DNA of 52,037 nucleotides from an uncultured Agathobaculum sp. (GTDB lineage: Bacteria > Bacillota > Clostridia > Oscillospirales > Butyricicoccaceae). Location of the stretch: assembly GCA_934504345.1 (NCBI GenBank), contig CAKSVR010000012.1, forward strand, positions 1 through 52,037, given 5' to 3'. The notes beneath the pieces are model-generated. The model saw only the letters and a list, made by a program, of their open reading frames with translations, did not search any database and was not told where the DNA came from. The translations under genes and the position numbers were made by a program. Positions within the stretch are counted from its first letter, which is position 1; each line of letters starts with the position of its first letter. Positions 16,801 through 22,558 of the stretch are shown here, one piece after another.

Positions 16801-17299
16801 CGCCGCCGACAGCATCGAGAACTGCCCGCTGCTCAACTATCTCACCTACTGCCGGTTCGATATGCAGTATTCGTCCACGGTCGATCCCGCGCTGCGCGGC
16901 TCGGTCGGCAAACGCGGCGCGGACGGCTCGACCTCGGAGGCCGATGTGCCGTGCTATATCGCGCTCGCGGCCGCGCTCGTGCAGAAGTGGAACCGCGACA
17001 ACCGCAGCTCGGTGGACATCACCAATCCGCACGCGCTCAAGATGATGATGGTGGACGAGGCGTTCTTCTCGATGGACGTTCAGCGCACCAAGGCCATCAT
17101 CCGCTTCATTCAGGACAGCCTCGGCATCCAGATCTTCTGCGCCGCGCCGCCGGACAAGTACGGCTCGATCGGCTACCTGATGGACGGCGTCATCCGCATG
17201 ACGAACAACAGCGTCACCCATCAGCGCATGATGGAATACCTGCCCATCTCGGAGTACGAGGACCTCTATGACGAGGACGGCGATGCAAAAAGTATTTGA
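13877..17299 (+). CDS. jetC: Wadjet JetC-like SMC/MukB-type ATPase
   Basis: 1140 residues. Walker A, ITGKNGAGKSTVLDAF, is at residues 38-53 (Lys46). A long Ala/Arg/Glu/Gln-rich coiled coil follows (about 210-400), a hinge-like region near 490-650 (ALVDTSALPMDGG, FDIENPYALAYVRYSYGNVTLVDD), and a second coiled coil (about 650-800). Walker B is at residues 1056-1061 (MMMVDE, Asp1060-Glu1061), preceded by a signature-like STSEADVPCYIALAAAL. The architecture and neighbours fit JetC, which extrudes DNA loops. In characterised Wadjet systems the complex senses small circular DNA and JetD cleaves it. Here the next gene is an unrelated transporter and the preceding gene a deacetylase, so jetD is missing locally. 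Confidence 0.85.
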   Translation: MKLNAQNPKAIVISHLHLVGWHWLSDSRTLPIDGSVFITGKNGAGKSTVLDAFRLLFLLQTKWQKKGKKVRPVESFVRGTINESAADGPSCKRPDKATTHVAAELHDLAENRYIVIGVCAQMEPMDDRAEVKWWYAEEHRLADFPLLREENGKQLVLPLEDILAQPNGEAITVCRTATEAKKKWSVLFGLTDNYVGDDKAFAEWVKIETAGISIDGKENVGDIDRFIKDFVLQRNPEKIKQQQQETEAFRDHYSRFAETRKVLEARQAEAAVLDALRQLDEQYRQADREEAQLHIAAALAERDRLEADLHREEQARDEAARQTGRLEEQLAAASRDHDTYTQAILRLRDSDEVRALEGLRGRKQEVSAALDRAKAAAHDLYKNVDSCVRPLANDMREVFGTPLVDAAFLTAFGAPEDASAALAPALRRLHSDLEQALPQLRDRQNQLTAARRDIEKEWKSVAASIRTLEKGTTSVDEAGRQAAQVQSAIAEQFRAEGITDTPMLLCDLMDYRDESWAEAAEAYMGPYRYAVFVLPQNYLRAAQIYKELCRADRKLFGVTLVDTSALPMDGGTAPDTLPTVFDIENPYALAYVRYSYGNVTLVDDAAAISRQAGTFLSRDGMRYSRFSLQRMRPVQHKVIGKAARQQMLHEFRARQNELNTSLLDTKSAEARCQSILNRMDSSRYHAFRLHAEEQLLTGAQTAALRQELNAVTREITDFKGSTALQNMAELEEKQRLCRESRQSLENDMVAARAQTQRHEEEAARIMQAQTANDAVLADLAAQDATAYNGAVQFWQELQSGTRKGFKTLTQEFEQRISDIGRDKVLLNERMASRQRDFCGRAAADYDTNGAASMPVYLNIAQNYAVAILAKLQAQCSENEKTAYEYFERSVLSTPKKEYDAAAATLKKINGILKKLPFEDMVYSFAPPQPAPGYEDYFEMLFSAENEARTDQTSLLGNAFDEKYGDTRRRLFDELIAADSIENCPLLNYLTYCRFDMQYSSTVDPALRGSVGKRGADGSTSEADVPCYIALAAALVQKWNRDNRSSVDITNPHALKMMMVDEAFFSMDVQRTKAIIRFIQDSLGIQIFCAAPPDKYGSIGYLMDGVIRMTNNSVTHQRMMEYLPISEYEDLYDEDGDAKSI

Positions 17300-17324
17300 A
17301 ATCCTGTGCTTTTAGTGATAGAAT
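17296..17324 (+). promoter_or_regulatory. Promoter of the FUSC transporter gene
   Basis: TTGAAA (17296-17301), 17 bp, TAGAAT (17319-17324). The -35 box overlaps the jetC stop codon, so the transporter can be expressed independently of the Jet operon. No terminator is seen between the two genes. Confidence 0.7.
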
Positions 17325-17363
17325 TGTTAGGTTACCCATCAACCACCTCTGGAAAGGAAGTCT

Positions 17364-18413
17364 ATGACATTCTATCAGGAATTACAGGCCAATCAGGCCG
17401 GTTCGAAGAAGATCATCCGCGAAAGCGGCTCTGCGCGGGAGAAATGCTATCACACCGCCGTGTATCTGACAAAAATCGCGATAACCGTTGCGTTCTGCTT
17501 TCTCTTTGTATCGCTGTACAGCCTCGGCTTCGGCGCGGACAACAGCATTGTCGGCGTGGTCGTGCTGCTGTACCTGCTCGTGTTCCGCAGCGCGCATCTG
17601 TGCATCCGCACGGGACAGTCCACACTGCTGCTGGCCGGGTTCTTCGGCATCATGGCGGTCGGGCCGCACGCCGCGAATCTGGCCGGGCCGGTCGGCGGAC
17701 TGTTCATCAATGCGGCCGCTATCGCGCTGCTCATCCTGTTCGGCTGCCACGAGCCGCGTATGTTCAACCAGTCCACGCTCGTGCTCGGCTATCTGCTGCT
17801 GTACGGCTACGATGTGAGCGGCGCCGCCTATCGGATGCGCCTTGCCGGACTGGCGCTCGGCGCGCTGCTGGTCTGCGCCGTGTTCTACCGCAATCACCAC
17901 GGCAAAGCCTACGAGCTGGCTGCGGGCGATATTCTCCCCGCGTTTGACCTGCGCCATCCGCGCTCCAGATGGCAGCTGTGCCAGATCCTCTGCGTACCGC
18001 TCGTGCTGTTCCTCGCGGAGCTTTCCGGAATGCCGCGCGCCATGTGGGCGGGCATCGCCGCGATGAGCGCCATCCTCCCCGCGATGGAGGATATGCGCTA
18101 TCGGGTGCGCTGGCGCATCGCCGGCAATATCGCGGGCGCGTGCTGCTTTCTGGCGCTGTATTTTCTGCTCCCATCCTCCATTTACGCCTATATCGGCGTG
18201 ATCGGCGGCATCGGTGTCGGTTTTTCCGCGAAATACGGCTGGCAGGCGGTGTTCAACACGTTCGGTGCGCTCGCCATCGCCACCAGCGCTTACGGACTGA
18301 AGAGCGCGGTCGGTCTGCGCGTGGCGCAGAATGTGTTCGGCGTGGTATTCGCGCTGCTGTTCTGCCTGCTCTTCCACCGCATTCTGGCCCGCTGGGACAA
18401 AACCGCAGACTAA
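17364..18413 (+). CDS. FUSC-family membrane protein (aromatic-acid-exporter-like)
   Basis: 349 residues; ATG 17364 follows GGAAAGGAAG. The first 40 residues are cytoplasmic and charged. About ten hydrophobic segments are arranged as two halves separated by a polar stretch (RNHHGKAYELAAGDILPAFDLRHPRSRW). The second half (MPRAMWAGIAAMSAILPAMEDMRYRVRWRIAGNIAGACCFL) carries the conserved pattern of FUSC/PF13515 proteins, related to AaeB and plant aluminium-activated channels. Substrate is unknown; family members export aromatic acids. It sits exactly where jetD would be expected but has no nuclease or TOPRIM features. Confidence 0.7.
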   Translation: MTFYQELQANQAGSKKIIRESGSAREKCYHTAVYLTKIAITVAFCFLFVSLYSLGFGADNSIVGVVVLLYLLVFRSAHLCIRTGQSTLLLAGFFGIMAVGPHAANLAGPVGGLFINAAAIALLILFGCHEPRMFNQSTLVLGYLLLYGYDVSGAAYRMRLAGLALGALLVCAVFYRNHHGKAYELAAGDILPAFDLRHPRSRWQLCQILCVPLVLFLAELSGMPRAMWAGIAAMSAILPAMEDMRYRVRWRIAGNIAGACCFLALYFLLPSSIYAYIGVIGGIGVGFSAKYGWQAVFNTFGALAIATSAYGLKSAVGLRVAQNVFGVVFALLFCLLFHRILARWDKTAD

Positions 18414-18423
18414 AAAAGCTGTT

Positions 18424-18462
18424 CAGCCGTTCTGTGTATCCGCAGAGCGGCTGTTTCTTTTT
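18424..18462 (+). terminator. Terminator of the FUSC gene
   Basis: CAGCCGTTCTG (18424-18434) pairs with CAGAGCGGCTG (18443-18453), followed by TTTCTTTTT. Confidence 0.85.
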
Positions 18463-18469
18463 ACGGATA

Positions 18470-18501
18470 CTGTAAACCATTTTCGTAAAACAGGTTGACA
18501 A
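18470..18501. promoter_or_regulatory. BirA (biotin repressor) operator
   Basis: CTGTAAACC (18470-18478), 14 bases, GGTTGACAA (18493-18501). This matches the Firmicutes BirA box (TTGTAAACC-N14/16-GGTTTACAA) with one or two differences per half. The right half overlaps the -35 box of the bioY promoter, so biotin-bound BirA would block transcription. Confidence 0.8.
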
Positions 18502-18523
18502 TACTCGGTTTTTGTGGTTTAAT
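18495..18523 (+). promoter_or_regulatory. bioY promoter
   Basis: TTGACA (18495-18500), 17 bp, TTTAAT (18518-18523). Confidence 0.8.
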
Positions 18524-18556
18524 GCAAGAAGCAAACCAACGAGGAGGAACTCCCAA

Positions 18557-19126
18557 ATGAGTGACATTTCCAGCAAAGCTGCACCGCGCAGCCGTTTTTC
18601 CGTGCGCGAGATCTGCTATTCCGGCCTGTTCGCGGCGGTCATCGCCGTGATGGCGCAGCTGTCCATCCCCATGCCCGGCGAAGTGCCCATGACCATGCAG
18701 ACGTTCGCCATCTCGCTGGCGGCCGTTGTGCTCGGTGCAAAGCTGTCCACCGTGTCCAGTGTCATCTATCTGCTGCTCGGCGCGGTCGGTCTGCCTGTGC
18801 TTGCGAACTTTTCCGGCGGCTTTGACAAGTTTATCGGCCCGACCGGCGGCTTTCTCATCTCGTTCCCGCTGATGGCGTTCATCATCGGCTGGGGCGCTGA
18901 CCACCGCCATGCATTCCGCGGCCTGTATGTGCTGGCGCTCATCGTCGGCACGGCAGTCAACTATGTAGTCGGCACGGCGATGTACTGCGCGCTGCTGCAC
19001 ACGCCCCTTGCGGTCGGCTTTGCCGCGTGCGTAGTGCCGTTCATCCCGACGGCCATCATCAAGGCCATCCTCGCGACCGTCATCGGCTTTCCGCTTCGCA
19101 AGCGCATCCCGGGGCTCAAGGCATGA
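18557..19126 (+). CDS. bioY: Biotin transporter BioY (ECF S component)
   Basis: 189 residues. ATG 18557 follows GAGGAGG. Hydrophobic throughout with about six membrane segments. ICYSGLFAAVIAVMAQLSIPMPGEVPMTMQTFAISLAAVVLGAKLS is the BioY N-terminal signature. GGFDKFIGPTGGFLISFPLMAFIIGW is the conserved Gly-rich substrate-binding region. BioY binds biotin and works alone or with an ECF energising module (EcfAAT), which is not in the window. The BirA operator in its promoter supports the assignment. Its stop overlaps the next gene's start. Confidence 0.93.
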   Translation: MSDISSKAAPRSRFSVREICYSGLFAAVIAVMAQLSIPMPGEVPMTMQTFAISLAAVVLGAKLSTVSSVIYLLLGAVGLPVLANFSGGFDKFIGPTGGFLISFPLMAFIIGWGADHRHAFRGLYVLALIVGTAVNYVVGTAMYCALLHTPLAVGFAACVVPFIPTAIIKAILATVIGFPLRKRIPGLKA

Positions 19127-19509
19127 TCCGACTGCGCCCGCACCATCTGCTGTGCACGCAGGGCTACTCCGGCAAGGGATACAGCACGGATTTCGTGGAC
19201 AACATGAACGCGGTCGTGCATCGGCTGCGCCATGTGCCCGGTGAGAAAATCCAGCTCACATTCGGCCCGGATTCTCTCTGCGCGTGCTGTCCGCACAATA
19301 CGGACGGCTTATGCGGCACACAGGACAAGGTATCCCGCTTCGACCGCAAGACCGTGCAGTATTTCGGCCTGAAAGAAGGCGAATACGTCTATCAGGAGCT
19401 CATTTCTGCCATCGATGCCCGCATGACACCCGCCATGCTCGCGGACATCTGCGAGGGCTGCTCGTGGTACGCCGTCAGCGCGTGCCGCCGGAATATCTGC
19501 GGAGAATGA
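19123..19509 (+). CDS. DUF1284 cysteine-rich protein
   Basis: 128 residues, ATG 19123 overlapping the bioY stop (ATGA). MIRLRPHHLLCTQGYSGKGYS is the hallmark N-terminus of DUF1284. Two cysteine clusters follow: CACCPHNTDGLC around residues 49-60 and CEGCSWYAVSACRRNIC at the end. The pattern suggests a metal or iron-sulphur site, but no function is established. Sharing a BirA-controlled transcript with bioY makes a biotin-linked role possible (inference). A terminator follows immediately. Confidence 0.8.
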   Translation: MIRLRPHHLLCTQGYSGKGYSTDFVDNMNAVVHRLRHVPGEKIQLTFGPDSLCACCPHNTDGLCGTQDKVSRFDRKTVQYFGLKEGEYVYQELISAIDARMTPAMLADICEGCSWYAVSACRRNICGE

Positions 19510-19510
19510 G

Positions 19511-19539
19511 AAAAAGCGCACTGCAAAGTGCGCTTTTTT
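19511..19539 (+). terminator. Terminator of bioY-DUF1284
   Basis: AAAAGCGCACT pairs with AGTGCGCTTTT across a loop of about 3 bases and ends in a T6 run. Confidence 0.9.
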
Positions 19540-19620
19540 CTCGCCGAACGGCTCTGCCGGAATACTGCACGATTTCTGCCGCTTTATTTTGGAGATTCTT
19601 CCAAATTTCTATGCACGGCA

Positions 19621-19649
19621 TTGACAAACACCTAAAAGGTGATTATACT
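19621..19649 (+). promoter_or_regulatory. Promoter of the blaI-like operon
   Basis: TTGACA (19621-19626), 17 bp, TATACT (19644-19649): close to consensus. The spacer contains the first operator. Confidence 0.85.
19629..19641. promoter_or_regulatory. Operator 1 for the BlaI-type repressor
   Basis: CACCT-AAA-AGGTG, a perfect inverted repeat lying between the -35 and -10 boxes. Its GGTG half-site recurs in operator 2. Autorepression is inferred from position. Confidence 0.65.
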
Positions 19650-19660
19650 TGTCGCATAAC

Positions 19661-19679
19661 ATTCACCCAACAGGTGAAT
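19661..19679. promoter_or_regulatory. Operator 2 for the BlaI-type repressor
   Basis: ATTCACC (19661-19667), five bases, GGTGAAT (19673-19679): a perfect inverted repeat just downstream of the transcription start region, 32 bases from operator 1 centre to centre. Confidence 0.65.
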
Positions 19680-19699
19680 GTGCTTGGAGGGGATACCCG

Positions 19700-20125
19700 A
19701 TGAAGCGATTCAAGCTGTCCAACTCGGAGGAACTCGTGATGGAGGCGCTGTGGCGCGAGGCCGTGCCGCTCACCACGCTCCGGCTGGCGGAGGCCATCAC
19801 GGATGCGAGCTGGAACACCAACTACATCGACAAGGTGCTCGGCCAGCTGGTCAAAAAGGGCATGGTCAAGGTCAGCGGCGTGCAGCAGAACGGCCGCTAT
19901 CAATCCCGGCAGTTCGTGCCGTGCTACACCAAGGACGAATTTCTCGCCAATATGCTCGAGGAACAGGGCGTGAACAACGCGCTCTTTGCCCGCATCGCGG
20001 TGGCGCTGTTCAAAAAGGATGCCAAAAAGCGTACCGCCGAGCAGGATGAACGGCTCATCGCCGAGCTGGAGAAGATGGTCGATCAGTACGAGGCCGATAT
20101 ACAGGAAAAGGATGACGAACCGTAA
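19700..20125 (+). CDS. BlaI/MecI/CopY-family transcriptional repressor
   Basis: 141 residues from ATG 19700 (ribosome site GGAGGGG). The N-terminal winged helix fits Penicillinase_R: LSNSEELVMEALWREAVPLTTLRLAEAI, then NTNYIDKVLGQLVKKGMVKVSGVQQNGRYQSRQFVP. The acidic, helical C-terminus (LIAELEKMVDQYEADIQEKDDEP) would mediate dimerisation and contain the cleavage region. It should repress its own operon through the two GGTG inverted repeats and be inactivated by the M56 protein encoded next. The inducing signal need not be a beta-lactam. Confidence 0.85.
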   Translation: MKRFKLSNSEELVMEALWREAVPLTTLRLAEAITDASWNTNYIDKVLGQLVKKGMVKVSGVQQNGRYQSRQFVPCYTKDEFLANMLEEQGVNNALFARIAVALFKKDAKKRTAEQDERLIAELEKMVDQYEADIQEKDDEP

Positions 20126-21276
20126 TGCAGATCTCACTGTTCTCCTTTTTGTCCGCGCTGGGCTGGAGCAGCCTGCTCATCGCCGGGCTGTACCTGCTGC
20201 GCCGGACACGATTCCGGCAGTATTTCGGCGTGCTGACGATGGTGCTGCTGTACCTGTTCTGCGGTGCGCGGCTGCTGCTGCCGCTCGAATTTCCGCACAC
20301 GCTGATCCTGGACGACCGCGTTATCTATCCGCGTGTGTACGATCTTCTCGCCCGCGCATATGATCCGGTGGCGCATCTGCCGGTCAGCCTGCTGCTGTGC
20401 GTGCTCTGGCTGACGGGAACGCTCGTGCTGCTCGGCCGCTACACCGTGCAGTACCGCAGGGCTGTCCGCGCCGCCGCCCGCTATGCCCGTGTGTGGGACG
20501 GGCGCACCGAGGCCGCGCTGGCGCGCATCCGGCAGCAGACCGGGCGCACGATGCGGATACACGGCCGCTTCGCCGCCAATGTGGACTCGGCGTTCGGCAT
20601 GGGCATCGTGCAGCGGTATATCATCCTGCCCGACCGCACCTATTCGGACGAGGAGCTGCATTACATCCTGCTGCACGAGTACACGCACTTTCTCAACCAC
20701 GATACGACCATAAAGCTGCTGGTTTCGCTGTTCTGCATCATTTTCTGGTGGAATCCGGTGGTGTATCTGCTGCAGCGCGACCTGGAGCAGACACTCGAGC
20801 TCAAATGCGACCTTGCCGCTGCGCGGATGCTCAAGCCGCACGAGCGCACCGTCTATCTGCGGGCCATCCTGTCCGCCATCCGGCAGAGCACGCACGAGGA
20901 ACAGCCCATGCCGCAGGCCTCGACCGCCCTGTTCCGGCCCGGCGCAGAGGATGCGCTCCGAGAGCGTTTTGCCGCCGTCACGGCCTATCCGGCGCAGCCG
21001 CACCGCCACATGGCGGGTGCCGTGCTCGTGTGCGCGTGCGCGATGCTGCTCATGTGCTCCTATGCCGTGCTGCCGCAGCCCGCATATGATCCGCCGGCCG
21101 AAAAAGGCGACAGCATCATCGATTTCGATGCGGACAGCGCGTTCATCCGGCAGGATGCCGACGGGCAATACTGGCTGTGCATCAACGGCGAGGCGCCCAT
21201 GCGTATCAACGAGGTTTCCGCGCAGTTCTATCTGCAAAACCCGAGCTTTCGTGTCGTCCGTGAGGACACACCGTAA
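20125..21276 (+). CDS. BlaR1/MecR1-like M56 metallopeptidase without a penicillin sensor
   Basis: 383 residues; the ATG overlaps the repressor stop (TAATG). Hydrophobic segments lie at about residues 8-25, 33-50, 90-112 and 290-312. The zinc-protease motif HEYTH is at residues 184-188, with ELKCDLAAARML as the downstream zinc/substrate element. The N-terminal half fits the M56 membrane protease domain of BlaR1. After the last membrane helix only about 70 residues remain, so the roughly 250-residue penicillin-binding sensor domain of BlaR1/MecR1 is absent. It probably cleaves the BlaI-type partner in response to an unknown envelope signal. Confidence 0.82.
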   Translation: MQISLFSFLSALGWSSLLIAGLYLLRRTRFRQYFGVLTMVLLYLFCGARLLLPLEFPHTLILDDRVIYPRVYDLLARAYDPVAHLPVSLLLCVLWLTGTLVLLGRYTVQYRRAVRAAARYARVWDGRTEAALARIRQQTGRTMRIHGRFAANVDSAFGMGIVQRYIILPDRTYSDEELHYILLHEYTHFLNHDTTIKLLVSLFCIIFWWNPVVYLLQRDLEQTLELKCDLAAARMLKPHERTVYLRAILSAIRQSTHEEQPMPQASTALFRPGAEDALRERFAAVTAYPAQPHRHMAGAVLVCACAMLLMCSYAVLPQPAYDPPAEKGDSIIDFDADSAFIRQDADGQYWLCINGEAPMRINEVSAQFYLQNPSFRVVREDTP

Positions 21277-21297
21277 TGCTCCCGCAATAAAAGGACG

Positions 21298-21321
21298 GCC
21301 CGCCGACAGAAACCGGCGGGC
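21298..21321 (+). repeat. GC-rich hairpin after the M56 gene
   Basis: GCCCGCCG (21298-21305) pairs with CGGCGGGC (21314-21321). There is no T run; it probably protects the 3-prime end or slows polymerase before the next terminator. Confidence 0.5.
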
Positions 21322-21360
21322 AGAGAGTACAAAGCAGACCATGGGGTCATATAGCAGAAA

Positions 21361-21394
21361 AGAAGCTGAAATGTGGGGTTTCAGCTTCTTTTTC
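21361..21394 (+). terminator. Terminator of the blaI-M56 operon
   Basis: AGAAGCTGAAA pairs with TTTCAGCTTCT (21361-21371 and 21379-21389), followed by TTTTT. Confidence 0.85.
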
Positions 21395-21410
21395 GTGTGC
21401 GGGCAAAAGA

Positions 21411-21435
21411 AAAACCACTCATAAAGAGTGGTTTT
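21411..21435 (-). terminator. Terminator of tRNA-Val
   Basis: AAAACCACTC (21411-21420) pairs with GAGTGGTTTT (21426-21435). On the minus strand the stem runs into TTTTTCTTTT, just after the tRNA CCA end. Confidence 0.8.
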
Positions 21436-21438
21436 CTG

Positions 21439-21514
21439 TGGTGGACATTAACGGGTTCGAACCGCTGACCTTCCGCACGTCAAGCGGATGCTCTTCCAGC
21501 TGAGCTAAATGTCC
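21439..21514 (-). tRNA. tRNA-Val (anticodon GAC)
   Basis: 76 bases including encoded CCA. The minus strand reads GGACATT, TA, GCTC...GAGC, an anticodon arm TCCGC-TTGACGT-GCGGA with GAC at positions 34-36, a T arm with GGTTCGAAC, and AATGTCC-A-CCA. The acceptor stem pairs at all seven positions. GAC reads GUC/GUU valine codons. Confidence 0.95.
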
Positions 21515-21556
21515 AAATCAGGGACGACGGCTGCCATCCCTGCTTGGGTGCAAAAT

Positions 21557-22120
21557 TTACTTGGTCTTGCTGCGGCCCAGATACTCACCGGTACGGGTGT
21601 CGATCTGGATGCGCTCGCCCTGCTCGATGAAGATCGGAACCTTAACAACGGCACCGGTCTCAACGGTAGCGGGCTTGAGTACGTTGGTAGCAGTGTTGCC
21701 CTTAACGCCCGGCTCGGTCTCGGTGATCTCGAGCTCAACGAACAGCGGCGGCTCTACTGCGAATACGCTGCCCTTGTAGGACAGGACCTTGACGTTCTCG
21801 TTCTCCTTAACGAAGCGGAAGTCGTCGCCCAGAGTATCCTTGCTGATCGGAATCTGCTCATAGGTTTCGTTGTCCATGAAGTAGTACAGATCGCCCTCGT
21901 TGTAGAGGTACTGCATCTCACGGCGCTCAACGAACGCCTCCTCGAACTTTGCAGTCGGGTTAAAGGAGGTCTCGGTAACCGCACCGGTTACGACGTTCTT
22001 CATCTTAACACGAACAAAAGCAGCGCCCTTGCCCGGCTTTACGTGCTGGAACTCAATAACCTGCTGTACCTGACCGTCCATTTCAAAAGTTACGCCGTTA
22101 CGAAATTCACCTGCGGTCAT
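21557..22120 (-). CDS. efp: Elongation factor P
   Basis: 187 residues, normal for EF-P. MTAGEFRNGVTFEMDGQVQQVIEFQHVKPGKGAAFVRVKMKN is the N-terminal KOW-like domain, and Lys31 in PGKGAA is the modifiable tip residue. FMDNETYEQ and LFVELEITETEPGVKGNTATN mark the two OB-fold domains, ending in IDTRTGEYLGRSK. EF-P relieves ribosome stalling at proline runs. It stands as a single gene between a promoter (22200-22228) and the tRNA; no Lys31-modifying enzyme is nearby. Confidence 0.97.
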   Translation of the reverse strand: MTAGEFRNGVTFEMDGQVQQVIEFQHVKPGKGAAFVRVKMKNVVTGAVTETSFNPTAKFEEAFVERREMQYLYNEGDLYYFMDNETYEQIPISKDTLGDDFRFVKENENVKVLSYKGSVFAVEPPLFVELEITETEPGVKGNTATNVLKPATVETGAVVKVPIFIEQGERIQIDTRTGEYLGRSKTK

Positions 22121-22199
22121 AATCGCTATGCCTCCAAATAGAAAAGTATTTTACAAATTTATGCGTCATTCGACTGTTCATACAAAACAGTGCTTATAT

Positions 22200-22228
22200 A
22201 GGATACCTTATTTCCGCAGATTTTGCAA
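22200..22228 (-). promoter_or_regulatory. efp promoter
   Basis: Minus-strand TTGCAA (22223-22228), 17 bp, TATCCT (22200-22205). Confidence 0.5.
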
Positions 22229-22265
22229 GAGGAATTTGCGATTTTTTCAAATTTTTTTGCACCGC

Positions 22266-22297
22266 AGAGAAAAGGGGCGCCGCGCACGCGGCACCCC
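22266..22297 (-). terminator. Terminator of the Cys-rich small gene
   Basis: GGGGCGCCGCG (22274-22284) pairs with CGCGGCACCCC (22287-22297), one mismatch. On the minus strand it is followed by TTTTCTC. Confidence 0.75.
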
Positions 22298-22326
22298 TCC
22301 TGTTTTCGGGCGGTTATGTTGGGAAC

Positions 22327-22491
22327 TCAGCAGCAGCAGTTGCCGCCGCAGCCGCAGCCGCCGCAGCCGTTGCTGTCGCCGCAGGTGCAGCCGCCGCAGC
22401 CGTTCTGACCGCAGCATACCCAGATCAGGATGATGAGGATGATGATCCACCACCACGAGTTTTCGCCCCAGAAGCCGTTAGAAGAACACAT
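22327..22491 (-). CDS. Cysteine-rich small membrane protein, unknown
   Basis: 54 residues from ATG 22491, with GGAGG 10 bases upstream. Residues 13-29 (WWWIIILIILIWVCCGQ begins here) form one membrane helix. The remaining 25 residues are a Gly-Cys tail made of CGGCTCG and CGGCGCGG units ending CCC, eleven cysteines in all counting the two next to the helix. I do not recognise a family. Such tails could bind metal, form disulphide webs or take part in lipidation. A promoter-like region upstream and a clear terminator downstream support a real gene despite its size. Confidence 0.65.
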   Translation of the reverse strand: MCSSNGFWGENSWWWIIILIILIWVCCGQNGCGGCTCGDSNGCGGCGCGGNCCC

Positions 22492-22558
22492 ACTGTCATT
22501 TCCTCCTATCAAAGATTTCATTACATTCTATGGTAAGAGGCAGCAGATGGTTACACTG

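Noticed and set aside
13820..17221. 1133-codon minus-strand frame over jetC
   Set aside because: Shadow of jetC; the plus strand has Walker A and B motifs and coupled neighbours.
17364..18413. Candidate diverged JetD
   Set aside because: The protein is almost entirely membrane-spanning with FUSC features and lacks TOPRIM or nuclease motifs.
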